Shown here: one piece after another, positions 33,688-43,144 of the stretch
Layout: the number at the start of each line of letters is the position of its first letter
Position numbering within the stretch: position 1 is the stretch's first letter
NCBI RefSeq assembly: GCF_008086595.1
Contig: NZ_RXYA01000003.1
Location: 18,129 to 82,128 of the forward strand
DNA from: Acetobacterium paludosum
Lineage (GTDB): Bacteria > Bacillota > Clostridia > Eubacteriales > Eubacteriaceae
DNA: 64,000 nt
Direction of reading: 5' to 3'
Notes under the pieces: generated by a model
What the model saw: only the letters and a program-made list of their open reading frames with translations
What the model was told of the DNA's origin: nothing
Database searches by the model: none
Position numbers and translations under genes: made by a program

Positions 33688-35712
33688 TTAGTGGATCATA
33701 CCTGCAATAATAGGAGCAATGATTAGTGATAAGGTTCCCATAACTTTAATTACTGCATTTAGTGAAGGACCGGATGTATCTTTGAAAGGATCTCCGATTG
33801 TATCCCCAACAACGGCTGCTACATGAGCTTCTGAGCCTTTCCCGCCTTGTGCGCCACCTTCAATATATTTCTTGGCATTATCCCAGGCTCCGCCGGCATT
33901 AGCCATTGTCAAGGCAAGCAGGACACCACTTGCAGTTCCGCCGACAAGCATTCCGCCAATAGCGAGAAGGGCATTTTCAGGACTGAAAATCGCTATTCCA
34001 AAACCAACAACAAAGATACTCACTGGAGCAAGTAAACCCGGTAAAATCATTTGTCGAATCGCTGCTTTTGTCGAAATATCGATACATTTCTTTGAATCAG
34101 CCTTTGCTTTGCCTTCAAGAAGTCCCGGTATTTCACGGAATTGTCTTCTTACTTCTTTGATCATGTCAAATGCGGCGGTACTGACAGCTCTCATTGAATA
34201 TGCACAGAAAAGGAATGGAATCATTGCGCCAAACAAAAGTCCGACCATGACGACTGGATTGAGTACATCCAGCGTTTTGAGTTCTGCTCTTTGTGCAAAT
34301 GCAGAAAAAAGAGCAATCGCTGTAATTGCAGCAGACCCGATCGCGAATCCTTTTGCAATCGCTGCGGTTGTGTTTCCAACAGAATCAAGTTGATCGGTAA
34401 CTTTACGAACTTTAGGATCGAGACCTGCCATTTCAGCAATCCCGCCGGCATTGTCAGCAATTGGACCGTAAGCATCAATAGCAACAATGGTTCCTGCCAT
34501 CGATAACATACCCATGGCGGCTAATGCGATGCCATAGAACCCATACTCTCCGCCACCTGGTACAAAATAAGCAACTGCTACAACTGCTATAATGACAAGG
34601 ATCGGCATGCCTGTACTTTCAAGCCCTACTGAGAAACCATAAATTACATTAGTGGCGGCACCAGTATTTGAAGACTCGGCAATTTTTTTAACTGGACTAA
34701 AGTCTGATGATGTGAAATACTCGGTTATTTTTCCAATTACAATATTGGCAATCAAACCTACCTGAATAGCAATATAGAAAGCAAGGTTATGATCCGGTAA
34801 CATGTATTTCGTTAATAAAAATGCTGCAATCGATGATAATAAAAATGATGAATACAGACTTCTGTTCAGACAGGCTTGGGGATTGCTTTCATTACCTGTA
34901 TAAATAAAAAGGGTTCCGATAATCGAAGCAACGATACCGCAAGCACCTAACATCATGGGAAGCATGACACCAGTTGAACCTAATAATGTTGAACCTAATA
35001 GCATTGCAGCGATTGATGTTGCCGCAAAAGATTCAAATAAATCGGCGCCCATTCCGGCTACATCCCCAACATTATCGCCAACATTATCTGCAATAACGGC
35101 TGGATTTCTCGGATCGTCTTCTGGAATTCCGGCTTCAACTTTACCAACTAAATCAGCTCCAACATCAGCTGCCTTGGTGAAAATTCCGCCGCCAATACGG
35201 GCAAAAAGAGCAATCAATGAAGCCCCAAATGCAAAACTGTCAATTGCTGGTATCATATCCGGATTTCCCTTTGCAACGAAGATATACAATAAGGAAACAC
35301 CCAGTAATCCAAGGCCTACAACGCCCATTCCCATTACTGAACCACCTTTAAAAGCGATTACTAATGCTTTTTTTAGGCTTGATTGTGCAGCATTCGTGGT
35401 TCTGGCATTTGCTCTTGTAGCAATATACATGCCCATATAACCTGCTAGAGCTGAGAATACTGCCCCGATCGCAAATGCGATTGCTGAAGCAATTCCAAAC
35501 TCAGTAAATAGTATAAGAAGTACAATAATTACAATTGCTATTGGCAACATCGTCTTATACTCACGATTTAAAAATGCCATGGCCCCTTCTTGAATAGCTA
35601 CGGATATTTCTTTCATTTTGTCATTTCCCATACTCTCTTTGAGAACTGATGTTGAAAGATACAGTGCAAATAATAAAGCGATTATTGCCACTGTTACAAT
35701 GAAAATTGTCAT
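33688..35712 (-). CDS. hppA: K+-dependent membrane-bound pyrophosphatase
   Basis: A 674-residue integral ion pump with about 16 helices that couples pyrophosphate hydrolysis to Na+ or H+ export. The catalytic segment DVGADLVGKVEAGIPEDD and the repeated acidic motifs DNVGDNVGD and GDTIGDPFKD are present. GNTTAAIAKG carries Ala where K+-independent enzymes have Lys, marking it as K+-dependent. K+-dependent members include Na+ pumps, which would suit an acetogen with sodium bioenergetics, but the ion cannot be fixed here. The start is ATG 35712 behind AAGGAG, with its own strong promoter. Confidence 0.96.
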   Translation of the reverse strand: MTIFIVTVAIIALLFALYLSTSVLKESMGNDKMKEISVAIQEGAMAFLNREYKTMLPIAIVIIVLLILFTEFGIASAIAFAIGAVFSALAGYMGMYIATRANARTTNAAQSSLKKALVIAFKGGSVMGMGVVGLGLLGVSLLYIFVAKGNPDMIPAIDSFAFGASLIALFARIGGGIFTKAADVGADLVGKVEAGIPEDDPRNPAVIADNVGDNVGDVAGMGADLFESFAATSIAAMLLGSTLLGSTGVMLPMMLGACGIVASIIGTLFIYTGNESNPQACLNRSLYSSFLLSSIAAFLLTKYMLPDHNLAFYIAIQVGLIANIVIGKITEYFTSSDFSPVKKIAESSNTGAATNVIYGFSVGLESTGMPILVIIAVVAVAYFVPGGGEYGFYGIALAAMGMLSMAGTIVAIDAYGPIADNAGGIAEMAGLDPKVRKVTDQLDSVGNTTAAIAKGFAIGSAAITAIALFSAFAQRAELKTLDVLNPVVMVGLLFGAMIPFLFCAYSMRAVSTAAFDMIKEVRRQFREIPGLLEGKAKADSKKCIDISTKAAIRQMILPGLLAPVSIFVVGFGIAIFSPENALLAIGGMLVGGTASGVLLALTMANAGGAWDNAKKYIEGGAQGGKGSEAHVAAVVGDTIGDPFKDTSGPSLNAVIKVMGTLSLIIAPIIAGMIH

Positions 35713-35751
35713 TTTTTTTCTCCTTCTTAGTTTATTAGACTCGCGCCTTTA

Positions 35752-35780
35752 ATTCTATAATTACCACCAAGATATGTCAA
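35752..35780 (-). promoter_or_regulatory. Sigma-A promoter of hppA
   Basis: TTGACA (35780-35775) and TAGAAT (35757-35752) on the minus strand are 17 bp apart, about 40 bp upstream of the hppA start. Confidence 0.8.
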
Positions 35781-36225
35781 TAGAATAACCGAAAAAAACT
35801 AATTTTCATGCCTCCGAATTGCATAAAATTACGTACCTTACCGATTCTGATTGTGCTTTTCCAGTGTGAAATTTCTTTGAATACAGATGAAAACGTTTTA
35901 CTTTTTTTCCACTCAAGGTTTGCTGTTCATACTTCATTGCAACTCAACAAAATCTTAGATTTTTATCATTTAATTAATAGTCGGCTAAAATTTAAAGGTA
36001 ATTATAACGTTTATCGTGCTAGTATATAAACACAGAACATGAGCGAAAAACAGAAAAATTATGAAAGAGTTGTTTGACAGGACATTAATATCAGCACCTC
36101 ATTGTGACCCAGAATAATTACCCCTTATGATGGTTCTTTTTTATTTACGAAAGCTCAATAAGATGCTATCATTAGCCCAAGAATGAATCTAATTTCTAAA
36201 AAATTCAGAAAAGGAGATGCTTGCC
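35781..36225. other. Intergenic region between hppA and the EutL-like gene
   Basis: About 445 bp of AT-rich sequence without a credible ORF. It contains TGAAAACGTTTT at 35888-35899, which is only a partial cre-like match. I see no clear promoter for the EutL-like gene; TTGACA occurs at about 36073 without a good -10. Confidence 0.45.
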
Positions 36226-36870
36226 ATGACTGGAGATCGCGTAGAATGTAATATTGTCTATAGCAAACTGTTAACCGATGTTGAAGATATCATGTTGGAG
36301 GAATTTGAATTACCCGAAGGATGTATCGATATCGGCATCTTTACCACCCAATATGATGGCGTTGGCTATTGCGCTGCCGATGAAGCCACTAAATCTGCCA
36401 ATGTTGATGTTGTTTATATCAAAACCCTTTATGGCGCCGGAGCCGGGCTTAATGATGGCCAGGTTTTTGGCGTCATTACCGGACCGACTATTTCTGATGT
36501 AGAAAGCGGATTGCGATACATCCATGACTTTGCCAAAAATAAAGCCAGTATCTATAGCGTTAATGAGGACGACAGTAATCTCATTTATGCTCAGCTGGTT
36601 CCTAAAATTGGAAGATATTTTTCTAAAACCTACGATCTGCCAATCGGCTCCTCCATCGCCTTTTTATTTGCGCCGGCTCTTGAAGGGATCGTCGGAATCG
36701 ATGAAGCTCTAACAGTTGCCGATGTTGAAGTCGTCAAATTTTTCGGACCGCCGACGAACTCGAACCTGAGCGGTGTTATTTTAACCGGTACTCAGGCCAA
36801 TTGTAAAACGGCCTGTGAAGCTTTTAAAAGCGCCATTATTGACTGTGTTGAAGAGCCAGTGGATTATTGA
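36226..36870 (+). CDS. eutL: EutL-like trimeric tandem BMC shell protein
   Basis: A 214-residue bacterial microcompartment shell protein of the BMC-T class. It aligns with EutL over its whole length: CAADEATKSANVDVVYIKTLYGAGAG, interrupted by normal substitutions, then VITGPTISDVESGLRYI in the first domain and GIDEALTVADVEVVKFFGPP and LTGTQANCKTACEAF in the second. EutL forms gated pseudohexamers that admit substrates such as ethanolamine. No enzymes or other shell genes accompany it in the window, so it may join shells encoded elsewhere. ATG 36226 is chosen because AAGGAG lies 9 nt upstream; the earlier ATG abuts that site. Confidence 0.9.
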   Translation: MTGDRVECNIVYSKLLTDVEDIMLEEFELPEGCIDIGIFTTQYDGVGYCAADEATKSANVDVVYIKTLYGAGAGLNDGQVFGVITGPTISDVESGLRYIHDFAKNKASIYSVNEDDSNLIYAQLVPKIGRYFSKTYDLPIGSSIAFLFAPALEGIVGIDEALTVADVEVVKFFGPPTNSNLSGVILTGTQANCKTACEAFKSAIIDCVEEPVDY

Positions 36871-36881
36871 TTATAGGTTAT

Positions 36882-36928
36882 GGCCAATTATTTAACGCTA
36901 CCCACCAAAAACAGTTAAATAATTGGCC
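36882..36928. terminator. Bidirectional intrinsic terminator
   Basis: GGCCAATTATTTAAC (36882-36896) and its exact inverse (36914-36928) form a 15-bp stem between the convergent eutL-like and sixA-like genes. Confidence 0.85.
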
Positions 36929-36959
36929 GAAAATTTCAACATCACTCAGATGCCCCTCT

Positions 36960-37448
36960 TTAAATATGCTTGCAAATTTTTTTATATCCTCCCGGCTCAG
37001 CAACCCATAGTAATTTGCCGGTTGTTTTCTTTTTTGAGAGAATTTTTATTAAAACTGCGGTGCCTTTTTTAAAACGCACGTCTTCCTTGCAAATTTTATT
37101 GCACCATCGTGACAGATAAGGTTCATGCCCCACGATTATGATGGTGCTGTTTTCATCCATTTGTTTTAGGCTATACGCCAGCTCATCAAAATCACCATTT
37201 TCGATAAAATCATAGCCCTCTATTCTGTCGATTTTGCAAAACTGTTTAATCATCTCCGCAGTTTCCATGGCCCGCACGACACCGCTGGACCACATGACCA
37301 CATTTGCTCTTCCTTTAAGATATTCGGAAAGATAAGGCATATCTTTCTTTAATCTTTTTATTCCCTTCGGCAGAAGCTTCCGATCATAATCAAGTATAAC
37401 ACTTCCTCTTTTCTGCGCTTTTCCATGTCTTACAAGTAATAAGTTCAT
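36960..37448 (-). CDS. SixA-like histidine phosphatase
   Basis: A 162-residue member of the histidine phosphatase superfamily with the catalytic RHG motif (LLVRHGKAQKRG, His8) and the second histidine in IIIVGHEPYLSRW. SixA proteins remove phosphate from histidine-containing phosphotransfer domains; here the substrate is unknown and other phosphoesters are possible. It lies 24 bp after a hypothetical membrane protein on the same strand. Confidence 0.88.
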   Translation of the reverse strand: MNLLLVRHGKAQKRGSVILDYDRKLLPKGIKRLKKDMPYLSEYLKGRANVVMWSSGVVRAMETAEMIKQFCKIDRIEGYDFIENGDFDELAYSLKQMDENSTIIIVGHEPYLSRWCNKICKEDVRFKKGTAVLIKILSKKKTTGKLLWVAEPGGYKKICKHI

Positions 37449-37472
37449 TCATTTTACCCACTTTCTTGTTTC

Positions 37473-38339
37473 TTAATTCCACTGAATTGGCATCAAATAA
37501 TCTTTACTCGTTTGATCGATTAATGCTTGTGTCTTTTCAATAACAAAGTATATTACTGTTACATTGCGTGTTTCATCATAACGCAGATATAGCCTGCCCA
37601 TCGTGGATACCACCGGAAAATTCTCACCGTTATAATCTTTGGGAGGGGTCCCATACTGGAGATAACCAATGAGATTCTCAGTCTGATGATGCAGCGGTGC
37701 ATTCGTTTCAATCATCGCATCGATTTGAATCCAGTCAGAAAATCCGGCCATTTCAGGTCCTTCTTTTATCTCAGTTATCTGATAGTCAAAATGCCGCTGT
37801 GAAATCGGACAGCCTAATGATTCCATCACCAGATCCAGCTGATCGAAGGAAACAACCTTAACAATTGCATCCACATCCAATTCTCCGTTTTCCCACCCAA
37901 AAGCGCCTTGTCCCAATTTAATTGCATAAACCCCGTAATGGGCATTGAAATAATCCGATTCGGGATCGTAAAAAGTGGAACGGCCATGTTCGAAACGGCC
38001 AAAATTATAGAGAATACTCATCTCTCCATTGACCCCATCATGGGGAAAGACTTCACCGGGATGATAGAGCTTCATGTTTTTGCACCATCCGCTCCCGCTG
38101 TAATCCCGGCCTGAGGGAACATCCAATTCTAACCCAACTTGATTGAAAACACTTTCTTTCCTAAAACTTTGTCCCTGAACTTGAAGCGCCAAATCACTTC
38201 TTAACCCGGCAGCACTAGCTGAAAACAATAGAAAAGCGAACATGAAAGCAATTATAGAAATAATCAAACTCCCGACCAGGAATTTTTTTTTAATGGCTTT
38301 TGGCCTCTTTTCGATATGATTTTTAATATTATTACCCAC
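37473..38339 (-). CDS. Membrane-anchored extracytoplasmic protein, unknown function
   Basis: A 288-residue protein with a basic N terminus, one membrane helix (about residues 20-43, ending in FLLFSASAAG) and a large outer domain. The outer part has many aromatic and glycine residues (SGSGWCKNMKLYHPGE, YNFGRFEHGRSTFYD) but no motif I recognise. The start is GTG 38339 behind AGGTAAA. Co-transcription with the downstream sixA-like gene is likely. Confidence 0.7.
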   Translation of the reverse strand: MGNNIKNHIEKRPKAIKKKFLVGSLIISIIAFMFAFLLFSASAAGLRSDLALQVQGQSFRKESVFNQVGLELDVPSGRDYSGSGWCKNMKLYHPGEVFPHDGVNGEMSILYNFGRFEHGRSTFYDPESDYFNAHYGVYAIKLGQGAFGWENGELDVDAIVKVVSFDQLDLVMESLGCPISQRHFDYQITEIKEGPEMAGFSDWIQIDAMIETNAPLHHQTENLIGYLQYGTPPKDYNGENFPVVSTMGRLYLRYDETRNVTVIYFVIEKTQALIDQTSKDYLMPIQWN

Positions 38340-38503
38340 TTTACCTATGATCCATTGATTTTAAATATTAATGCCGTTTATTTACCCGATCAAAAAGACT
38401 CGCTATTTTTTCATGCAATTTTCAAACGATAGACTACGTATTGTAGCCGGTTCTGAAAAAACCATTTACTATTAATACCAGGACCGATTTTCTATCTCAA
38501 TAT

Positions 38504-39490
38504 TTACTTCGCCCGATAAACGAATATATTTTGATCTTTTATTCTTACAATCCGATTTCGCTCAACCAGATAATCTAGATGTGACATCGTTTCACCGACA
38601 GCGAACCATTTTTGCTGAATCGGACATTCCGCCCAAGTTTTTCCTCGCAGTGACCATTTGAGCTGTCCTGCTATTTCATAGGCATTTTGATACTCTTTCT
38701 TTTTTACAATATCCAAAGTACTTTCGATTCGTTCCGCATGGTGTTTTTTCAATTGAGCAATTCGTTCATAGACATCCATTTCATTTTTTCGATGCCCCGG
38801 TAACGCCACTCGGATATCATAAGTTGCTATTTTATCCAAACTTGTCAAATAATCATTTAGCGAATCTTTAACATAAGGCCAGCAGGTAATATTGGGACTG
38901 ATATCAAATAGAACATGATCTCCCAAGAACATAATTTTTTCGTTTTTTAAATATAAACAGGTATGTCCTGGTGTATGTCCTGGTGTCAGCACACATTCAA
39001 ATTCGTATTTTCCGATAAAAAAGCTTTCACCATCATTAATCGGAATTGCCTTAAATAAATTTTTCAAGGCATAGACAACCGCCGGGTTTACTTTTTCCTG
39101 GGCATAAACATCGCTTTCTGGAAACCCCTCCTCAATGAAACGTTGATTAAATAATTTCCAAACATTCCCACTTAAACTTCGGCTAAAGTAATTATAGTCT
39201 TTTGCCCCCATAATAACACGTGTCTTCTCCGTTCGAATTCGTTCAATCAGACCGGTATGATCCGAATGGATATGGGTTAAAAAGAGTGTGGTGTTGTTCA
39301 TATCAACATTGAGTTCCCGCAGCCCCTCTGTTAACGCCTCAAAGCATTCTGGCTGATTAAAACCAGTGTCCACTACTAAATTTCCGGCATCGGTCTTCAT
39401 CACATAACAGTTTAAATTTTTCAATGGATTATTGGGCAAAGGAATATACACACTATAAATCTCCGGTTGTTCGACTATTTTTTTGATCAT
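38504..39490 (-). CDS. MBL-fold metallohydrolase
   Basis: A 328-residue metallo-beta-lactamase-fold enzyme with the metal motif THIHSDHTG (His73, His75, Asp77, His78), further ligands in PGHTPGHT and LGDHVLF, and a terminal LPGH. A C-terminal helical extension of about 90 residues resembles that of glyoxalase II-like or LACTB2-type hydrolases. The substrate is unknown: thioester, lactone and nucleic-acid hydrolysis are all known in the fold. It starts at ATG 39490 behind GAAGGAG. Confidence 0.9.
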   Translation of the reverse strand: MIKKIVEQPEIYSVYIPLPNNPLKNLNCYVMKTDAGNLVVDTGFNQPECFEALTEGLRELNVDMNNTTLFLTHIHSDHTGLIERIRTEKTRVIMGAKDYNYFSRSLSGNVWKLFNQRFIEEGFPESDVYAQEKVNPAVVYALKNLFKAIPINDGESFFIGKYEFECVLTPGHTPGHTCLYLKNEKIMFLGDHVLFDISPNITCWPYVKDSLNDYLTSLDKIATYDIRVALPGHRKNEMDVYERIAQLKKHHAERIESTLDIVKKKEYQNAYEIAGQLKWSLRGKTWAECPIQQKWFAVGETMSHLDYLVERNRIVRIKDQNIFVYRAK

Positions 39491-39589
39491 AAGACTCCTT
39501 CAGAAAATGTCATTTTTGATTTTGCTAATTTCATAACAACTGATTTATATTGTATCACAATTGAAAATAAACAGAAAAGCTATTGCCAA

Positions 39590-39690
39590 TTAATTTCTTT
39601 TACCCTGTTTTAGTCTCTGCAATTTTAAAGCAACAATAAAAAATGAAATAGCAATCATCAAAAACAATGGGAATATATTATTAAGCGCTA
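39590..39690 (-). pseudogene. Remnant of an ABC-2 permease C terminus
   Basis: Translated on the minus strand this stretch gives NNIFPLFLMIAISFFIV followed by ALKLQRLKQG, nearly identical to the C terminus of the ABC permease encoded at 41565-42281 (LLLMIAISFIIVALKLQ). The DNA of the two copies also matches closely. It begins directly after the stop codon of the HemN-like gene and has no start, so it is the tail of a duplicated permease gene mostly replaced or deleted. Confidence 0.82.
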
Positions 39691-39695
39691 TCCCG

Positions 39696-40949
39696 CTATC
39701 TTAAAATAATTTTGTCAGGAAATGCCTGTTTTCTCGATACATTCCACATCTTATCAATATAGGCTGTGGTATAAACCTGTTCTATGCCGTGATAAATGGT
39801 TGCTGCCTTATCGGTTAGTTCGTAATTTTTAGCGTTTTTTCTGATGAATCCTAATTTTTCTGCAATGAACAATTCCCAACCGAACATTTTGTTCAATGAT
39901 ACATCCGCTATTTTTTCAAATTGATCTGTGTTGATTTTCATCGAATACGAACCCCAGAACAGATAATAAACGGCTCTTTGTCTTTTCGTAAACTTAATCG
40001 TTAACGAGGTCGGCAGTGACTCTGCTTCGACTCTTTTACGATAGTCATCGATTGAAAAAGTATTGATTTTAAAACTGTCTTTCAGCAGTGTTGTCGCTGA
40101 TACGCCAAAGCCTAAAAAAGCATCCCGTGTGACTGATGAATACTTCTCTGTGCAGGGTTTGGCAAAAGTCCACACCGAAGTCCTTTCTAAATTAATCCTG
40201 GATCCGTATTCCTCAAGGGCTTTCAGCATTTTTTTCTTCACTTTTTCAGGCATCGGCTTGTATTGGTTGTCGGCAAAGGTAAAATCAATAAAAGGATAGG
40301 TGGACACTTGGGTTGCGCCATGATCAAAGGCTGTTCGGATATCCTTTGCCAGAATTTCATCCGTTTGTCCTGGGATAGCAAAAATCAAATCAACATCCAC
40401 GACATCGAAGCTGTTTTTTTTGACGGTATCCAGCTTTTCAATAAACGATGAGCTGCTTCTGCCTAATTTCTGAAGACAATTCTCGTCAAAAGATTGGATT
40501 CCGATGCTTACCATCGTTACCCCGGCTGTTTTCAGCTTATCCAAATTTTCTTGTGTTATATCATCCGGATGAAGTTCCACCCCGATACCAGCTGTTATTA
40601 CAAAATAATTTTTCAGCCGATCAATGATCTCTTCCAGATCATCGATCATCAGTGCGGGTGTTCCCCCCCCAAAATAGAGACTGGTTGCCTGTTTTCTGTC
40701 GGTCATATGCCCACATACCAAATCGATCTCCTTTAACAAAGCGATTTTATAAGAATCTGCCCTTTTTTTCGCATACCTTTCTTTGCAGTATGGACAAAAA
40801 CTGCACAATGATCTACAGAATGGAATGTGCACATACAATCCCAGATTATCCAGCGTTTCAAAATCCAATCGATTCTGATAAACCCCATCAAAAATGAAGG
40901 GCCTGAAAGACCGGGTGAGAAACACCCTCAATGATGAGGTAAGAAACAT
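39696..40949 (-). CDS. HemN/HemW-like radical SAM protein
   Basis: A 417-residue radical SAM enzyme with the cluster motif CRSLCSFCPYC (Cys45, Cys49, Cys52, plus Cys55), the glycine-rich FGGGTPAL and the segment SIGIQSFDENCLQKLGR. These mark the coproporphyrinogen III dehydrogenase-like family, whose members include haem-related reductases, haem chaperones and methyltransferases. No other haem genes are nearby, so the function is open. ATG 40949 is preferred because GGGAGGG lies 7 nt upstream; a TTG 28 codons earlier lacks a ribosome site. Confidence 0.88.
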   Translation of the reverse strand: MFLTSSLRVFLTRSFRPFIFDGVYQNRLDFETLDNLGLYVHIPFCRSLCSFCPYCKERYAKKRADSYKIALLKEIDLVCGHMTDRKQATSLYFGGGTPALMIDDLEEIIDRLKNYFVITAGIGVELHPDDITQENLDKLKTAGVTMVSIGIQSFDENCLQKLGRSSSSFIEKLDTVKKNSFDVVDVDLIFAIPGQTDEILAKDIRTAFDHGATQVSTYPFIDFTFADNQYKPMPEKVKKKMLKALEEYGSRINLERTSVWTFAKPCTEKYSSVTRDAFLGFGVSATTLLKDSFKINTFSIDDYRKRVEAESLPTSLTIKFTKRQRAVYYLFWGSYSMKINTDQFEKIADVSLNKMFGWELFIAEKLGFIRKNAKNYELTDKAATIYHGIEQVYTTAYIDKMWNVSRKQAFPDKIILR

Positions 40950-41078
40950 AACCAAACCCTCCCAACCGTACTTTAAATCCATCTTCGAAAATATTAAATT
41001 CGCCTTGAATTGCAATGCCGATCCAATACTCAAGGATGTGCCGTCTCACCCTCTATATTAATCCTGCTTGTAACGCTG

Positions 41079-41339
41079 TTATAGAGCGGCCTTTTTTTGT
41101 CTGAACTCTTCATAATCTATTTCCCCGTTAACATAGCGTTCGCGAAGAATTTCCAGAGCTTTATCTTCTTTGAAACTCAATCCATCTTCCTTTAAAAAAT
41201 ATTTTTTCACCAGCCTAAACGCATAGATCATAACAACAGCCCAGAAAAAAAGGTAAAGCAGCATGGAAGCCAGTCCGATCCTCCGTGAATTTTCCTGCCC
41301 TAAAAATTGACTATTGGGTCCATAAAAAGGATGCCTCAT
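41079..41339 (-). CDS. Small SHOCT-domain membrane protein
   Basis: An 86-residue protein with one membrane helix (about residues 22-45) and a C-terminal SHOCT motif (ALEILRERYVNGEIDYEEF), a short helical hairpin often found at the end of small membrane proteins and thought to mediate oligomerisation. The function is unknown. It starts at ATG 41339 behind GGGAGGAAAC. Confidence 0.8.
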   Translation of the reverse strand: MRHPFYGPNSQFLGQENSRRIGLASMLLYLFFWAVVMIYAFRLVKKYFLKEDGLSFKEDKALEILRERYVNGEIDYEEFRQKKAAL

Positions 41340-41462
41340 TTCTGTTTCCTCCCTGATTTAATGATTTTCCAGTTACACCATTCTGCTTAATTCATTCCCA
41401 AAGCGCCCATTTTTAAACCTGTTATGGGATAAATATACAAATTGTGGTATGCCGAATATAAG

Positions 41463-41496
41463 AGGCCTGACTCGATAAACTATCGAAGCCAGACCT
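41463..41496 (-). terminator. Hairpin after the MerR-ABC operon
   Basis: Arms of about 15 nt pair imperfectly (GGTCTGGCTTCGATA with TATCGAGTCAGGCC) around a 3-nt loop, about 70 bp beyond the permease stop. The T-run is short. Confidence 0.6.
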
Positions 41497-41564
41497 TCAG
41501 CACCTAACTAATTTAATTCAACAACTTGCTACTCAATAATTATTCCATCGTCTCAATTCTACTC

Positions 41565-42281
41565 TTAGTCTGTTTTAGTCCGCTGCAATTTTAAAGCGAC
41601 AATTATGAATGAAATAGCAATCATCAAAAGCAATGGAAAAGTGTTATCAAGATTTATTCCATTAGCGCAAAGATTCTTAAATCCCCAGGTTGCCGGCAAC
41701 ACAAGGCCGGCTTTTTCGAGGAATTCAGGCAGCAAATCGGTGGAAAACATCATTCCTGATAACATAACCGAAGGTAAAAAAATCACTTGTGCGACAATGC
41801 TTAATTTCGAGCTGTTTTTTACAAAAACGCCTAAAATTGAGCCAATCGATAAAGTAGCTATAATAAAAATAGCTGTGTTTAGCAGATAAACTCCGATTTG
41901 TGCCGGAATAGCAGCATCAAATAAAATCGGGGCAATTAGCAGTATAATCAAACTCATGATCATCAGATGAAAAAAGCAGGATAAAATATTAACTGCCACG
42001 GCCGTCCACAAAGGTATTTTCCCAACGAGATATGATTTTTTTATGTCCGTCCCGAATACCGTAACCAGCTGGGTCGGCATTCCCAGAACAGCTCCCATGG
42101 TTACCCCAAACACCGTCATCGAGGGAATAATTGTCTGATAGGCTTCTGGATTAATGGATGTAAAGATTCCCCCCATAAACAGAAAGAATCCCAACGGTAT
42201 TAAATAGTAGGTTAACAGAATCCCCCGATTCCGAATATCCCAGCGCCACTGTAAACCCAGTTGATAAATAAATGCGTTCAT
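41565..42281 (-). CDS. ABC-2 type exporter permease
   Basis: A 238-residue permease with six predicted helices of the ABC-2 class. Its ATG overlaps the ATPase stop (ATGA) and GGAGGGG precedes it. With the ATPase and MerR regulator it makes a three-gene inducible efflux operon. A fragment of a second copy of its C terminus persists at 39590-39690. Confidence 0.9.
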   Translation of the reverse strand: MNAFIYQLGLQWRWDIRNRGILLTYYLIPLGFFLFMGGIFTSINPEAYQTIIPSMTVFGVTMGAVLGMPTQLVTVFGTDIKKSYLVGKIPLWTAVAVNILSCFFHLMIMSLIILLIAPILFDAAIPAQIGVYLLNTAIFIIATLSIGSILGVFVKNSSKLSIVAQVIFLPSVMLSGMMFSTDLLPEFLEKAGLVLPATWGFKNLCANGINLDNTFPLLLMIAISFIIVALKLQRTKTD

Positions 42282-43144
42282 GCGATCCCCTCCTTCGCTA
42301 TTTCCATAAAGCGGTTTTCAAGCGAAACCTTTTCGACGTTCAAATCAATAATTTCTACATTATTTGCATTATGGATATTAATCAATTCGGCCAAACCTTG
42401 ATTTAAATCAGCGATATCATAACTTTGATAACCTTTTGATTCGCCGATCCATGTGCTGAATTTCAAACTCGCAAAAGTCATTTTATTATTCGTCTTCAAC
42501 TCGATATGATAGCTTTCCTGGGTATTTTGAGTCAATTCATCCACGGTTCCCTGATATTCTATTTTGCCGTCTTTTAGAATCACCACTCGATCACATAATT
42601 CCTCAACTTCAGCCATGTCATGACTGGCAATCAAGAATGTTTTTCCGTCATAACGCAGTTTTTTTATTAACCGATGCAGTGCAACACGCCCTTCAACATC
42701 GAGTCCGGCGGTTGGCTCGTCTAAAATAACGATATCGGGATCTCCAATCAAAGCAATGGCCAGATGCAGTCTTCGCTTTTGTCCAGTCGACAGCTGTTTG
42801 TATTGTTTATTGCCAAATTCGGAGATTCCCAGCGCATCAAAAACAGACTTATCAAACTTTGTATGATTCCATTTTGAAAAAAGCGAAAGTGCTTCTTTGG
42901 CATGTATTTCATCCGGAAGTGATGATGATTGCAGTTGCACCCCTAATTGTCCGCTTAATTTTATTTCACCATTTTCATATTTTCGGAGTCCTTCAATACA
43001 TTCCAACGTTGTTGTTTTTCCAGCTCCATTCGTTCCCAGCAATGCCAGAATTTCTCCCTGATAAGCCGAAAACGAGATCTCATCCAGTATTTTTTTATTT
43101 GCATAGCTCTTCATCAGCGACGATACTTGAATCACTTCTTTCAT
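42278..43144 (-). CDS. ABC exporter ATP-binding protein
   Basis: A 288-residue ATPase with Walker A GTNGAGKTT, signature LSTGQKRRL, Walker B DIVILDEPTAGLD and H-loop SHDMAEVEE. A C-terminal domain of about 80 residues beyond the ATPase core is typical of drug-export ATPases of the DrrA/CcmA class. It overlaps both neighbours by 4 nt, so the three genes are translationally coupled. Confidence 0.93.
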   Translation of the reverse strand: MKEVIQVSSLMKSYANKKILDEISFSAYQGEILALLGTNGAGKTTTLECIEGLRKYENGEIKLSGQLGVQLQSSSLPDEIHAKEALSLFSKWNHTKFDKSVFDALGISEFGNKQYKQLSTGQKRRLHLAIALIGDPDIVILDEPTAGLDVEGRVALHRLIKKLRYDGKTFLIASHDMAEVEELCDRVVILKDGKIEYQGTVDELTQNTQESYHIELKTNNKMTFASLKFSTWIGESKGYQSYDIADLNQGLAELINIHNANNVEIIDLNVEKVSLENRFMEIAKEGIA

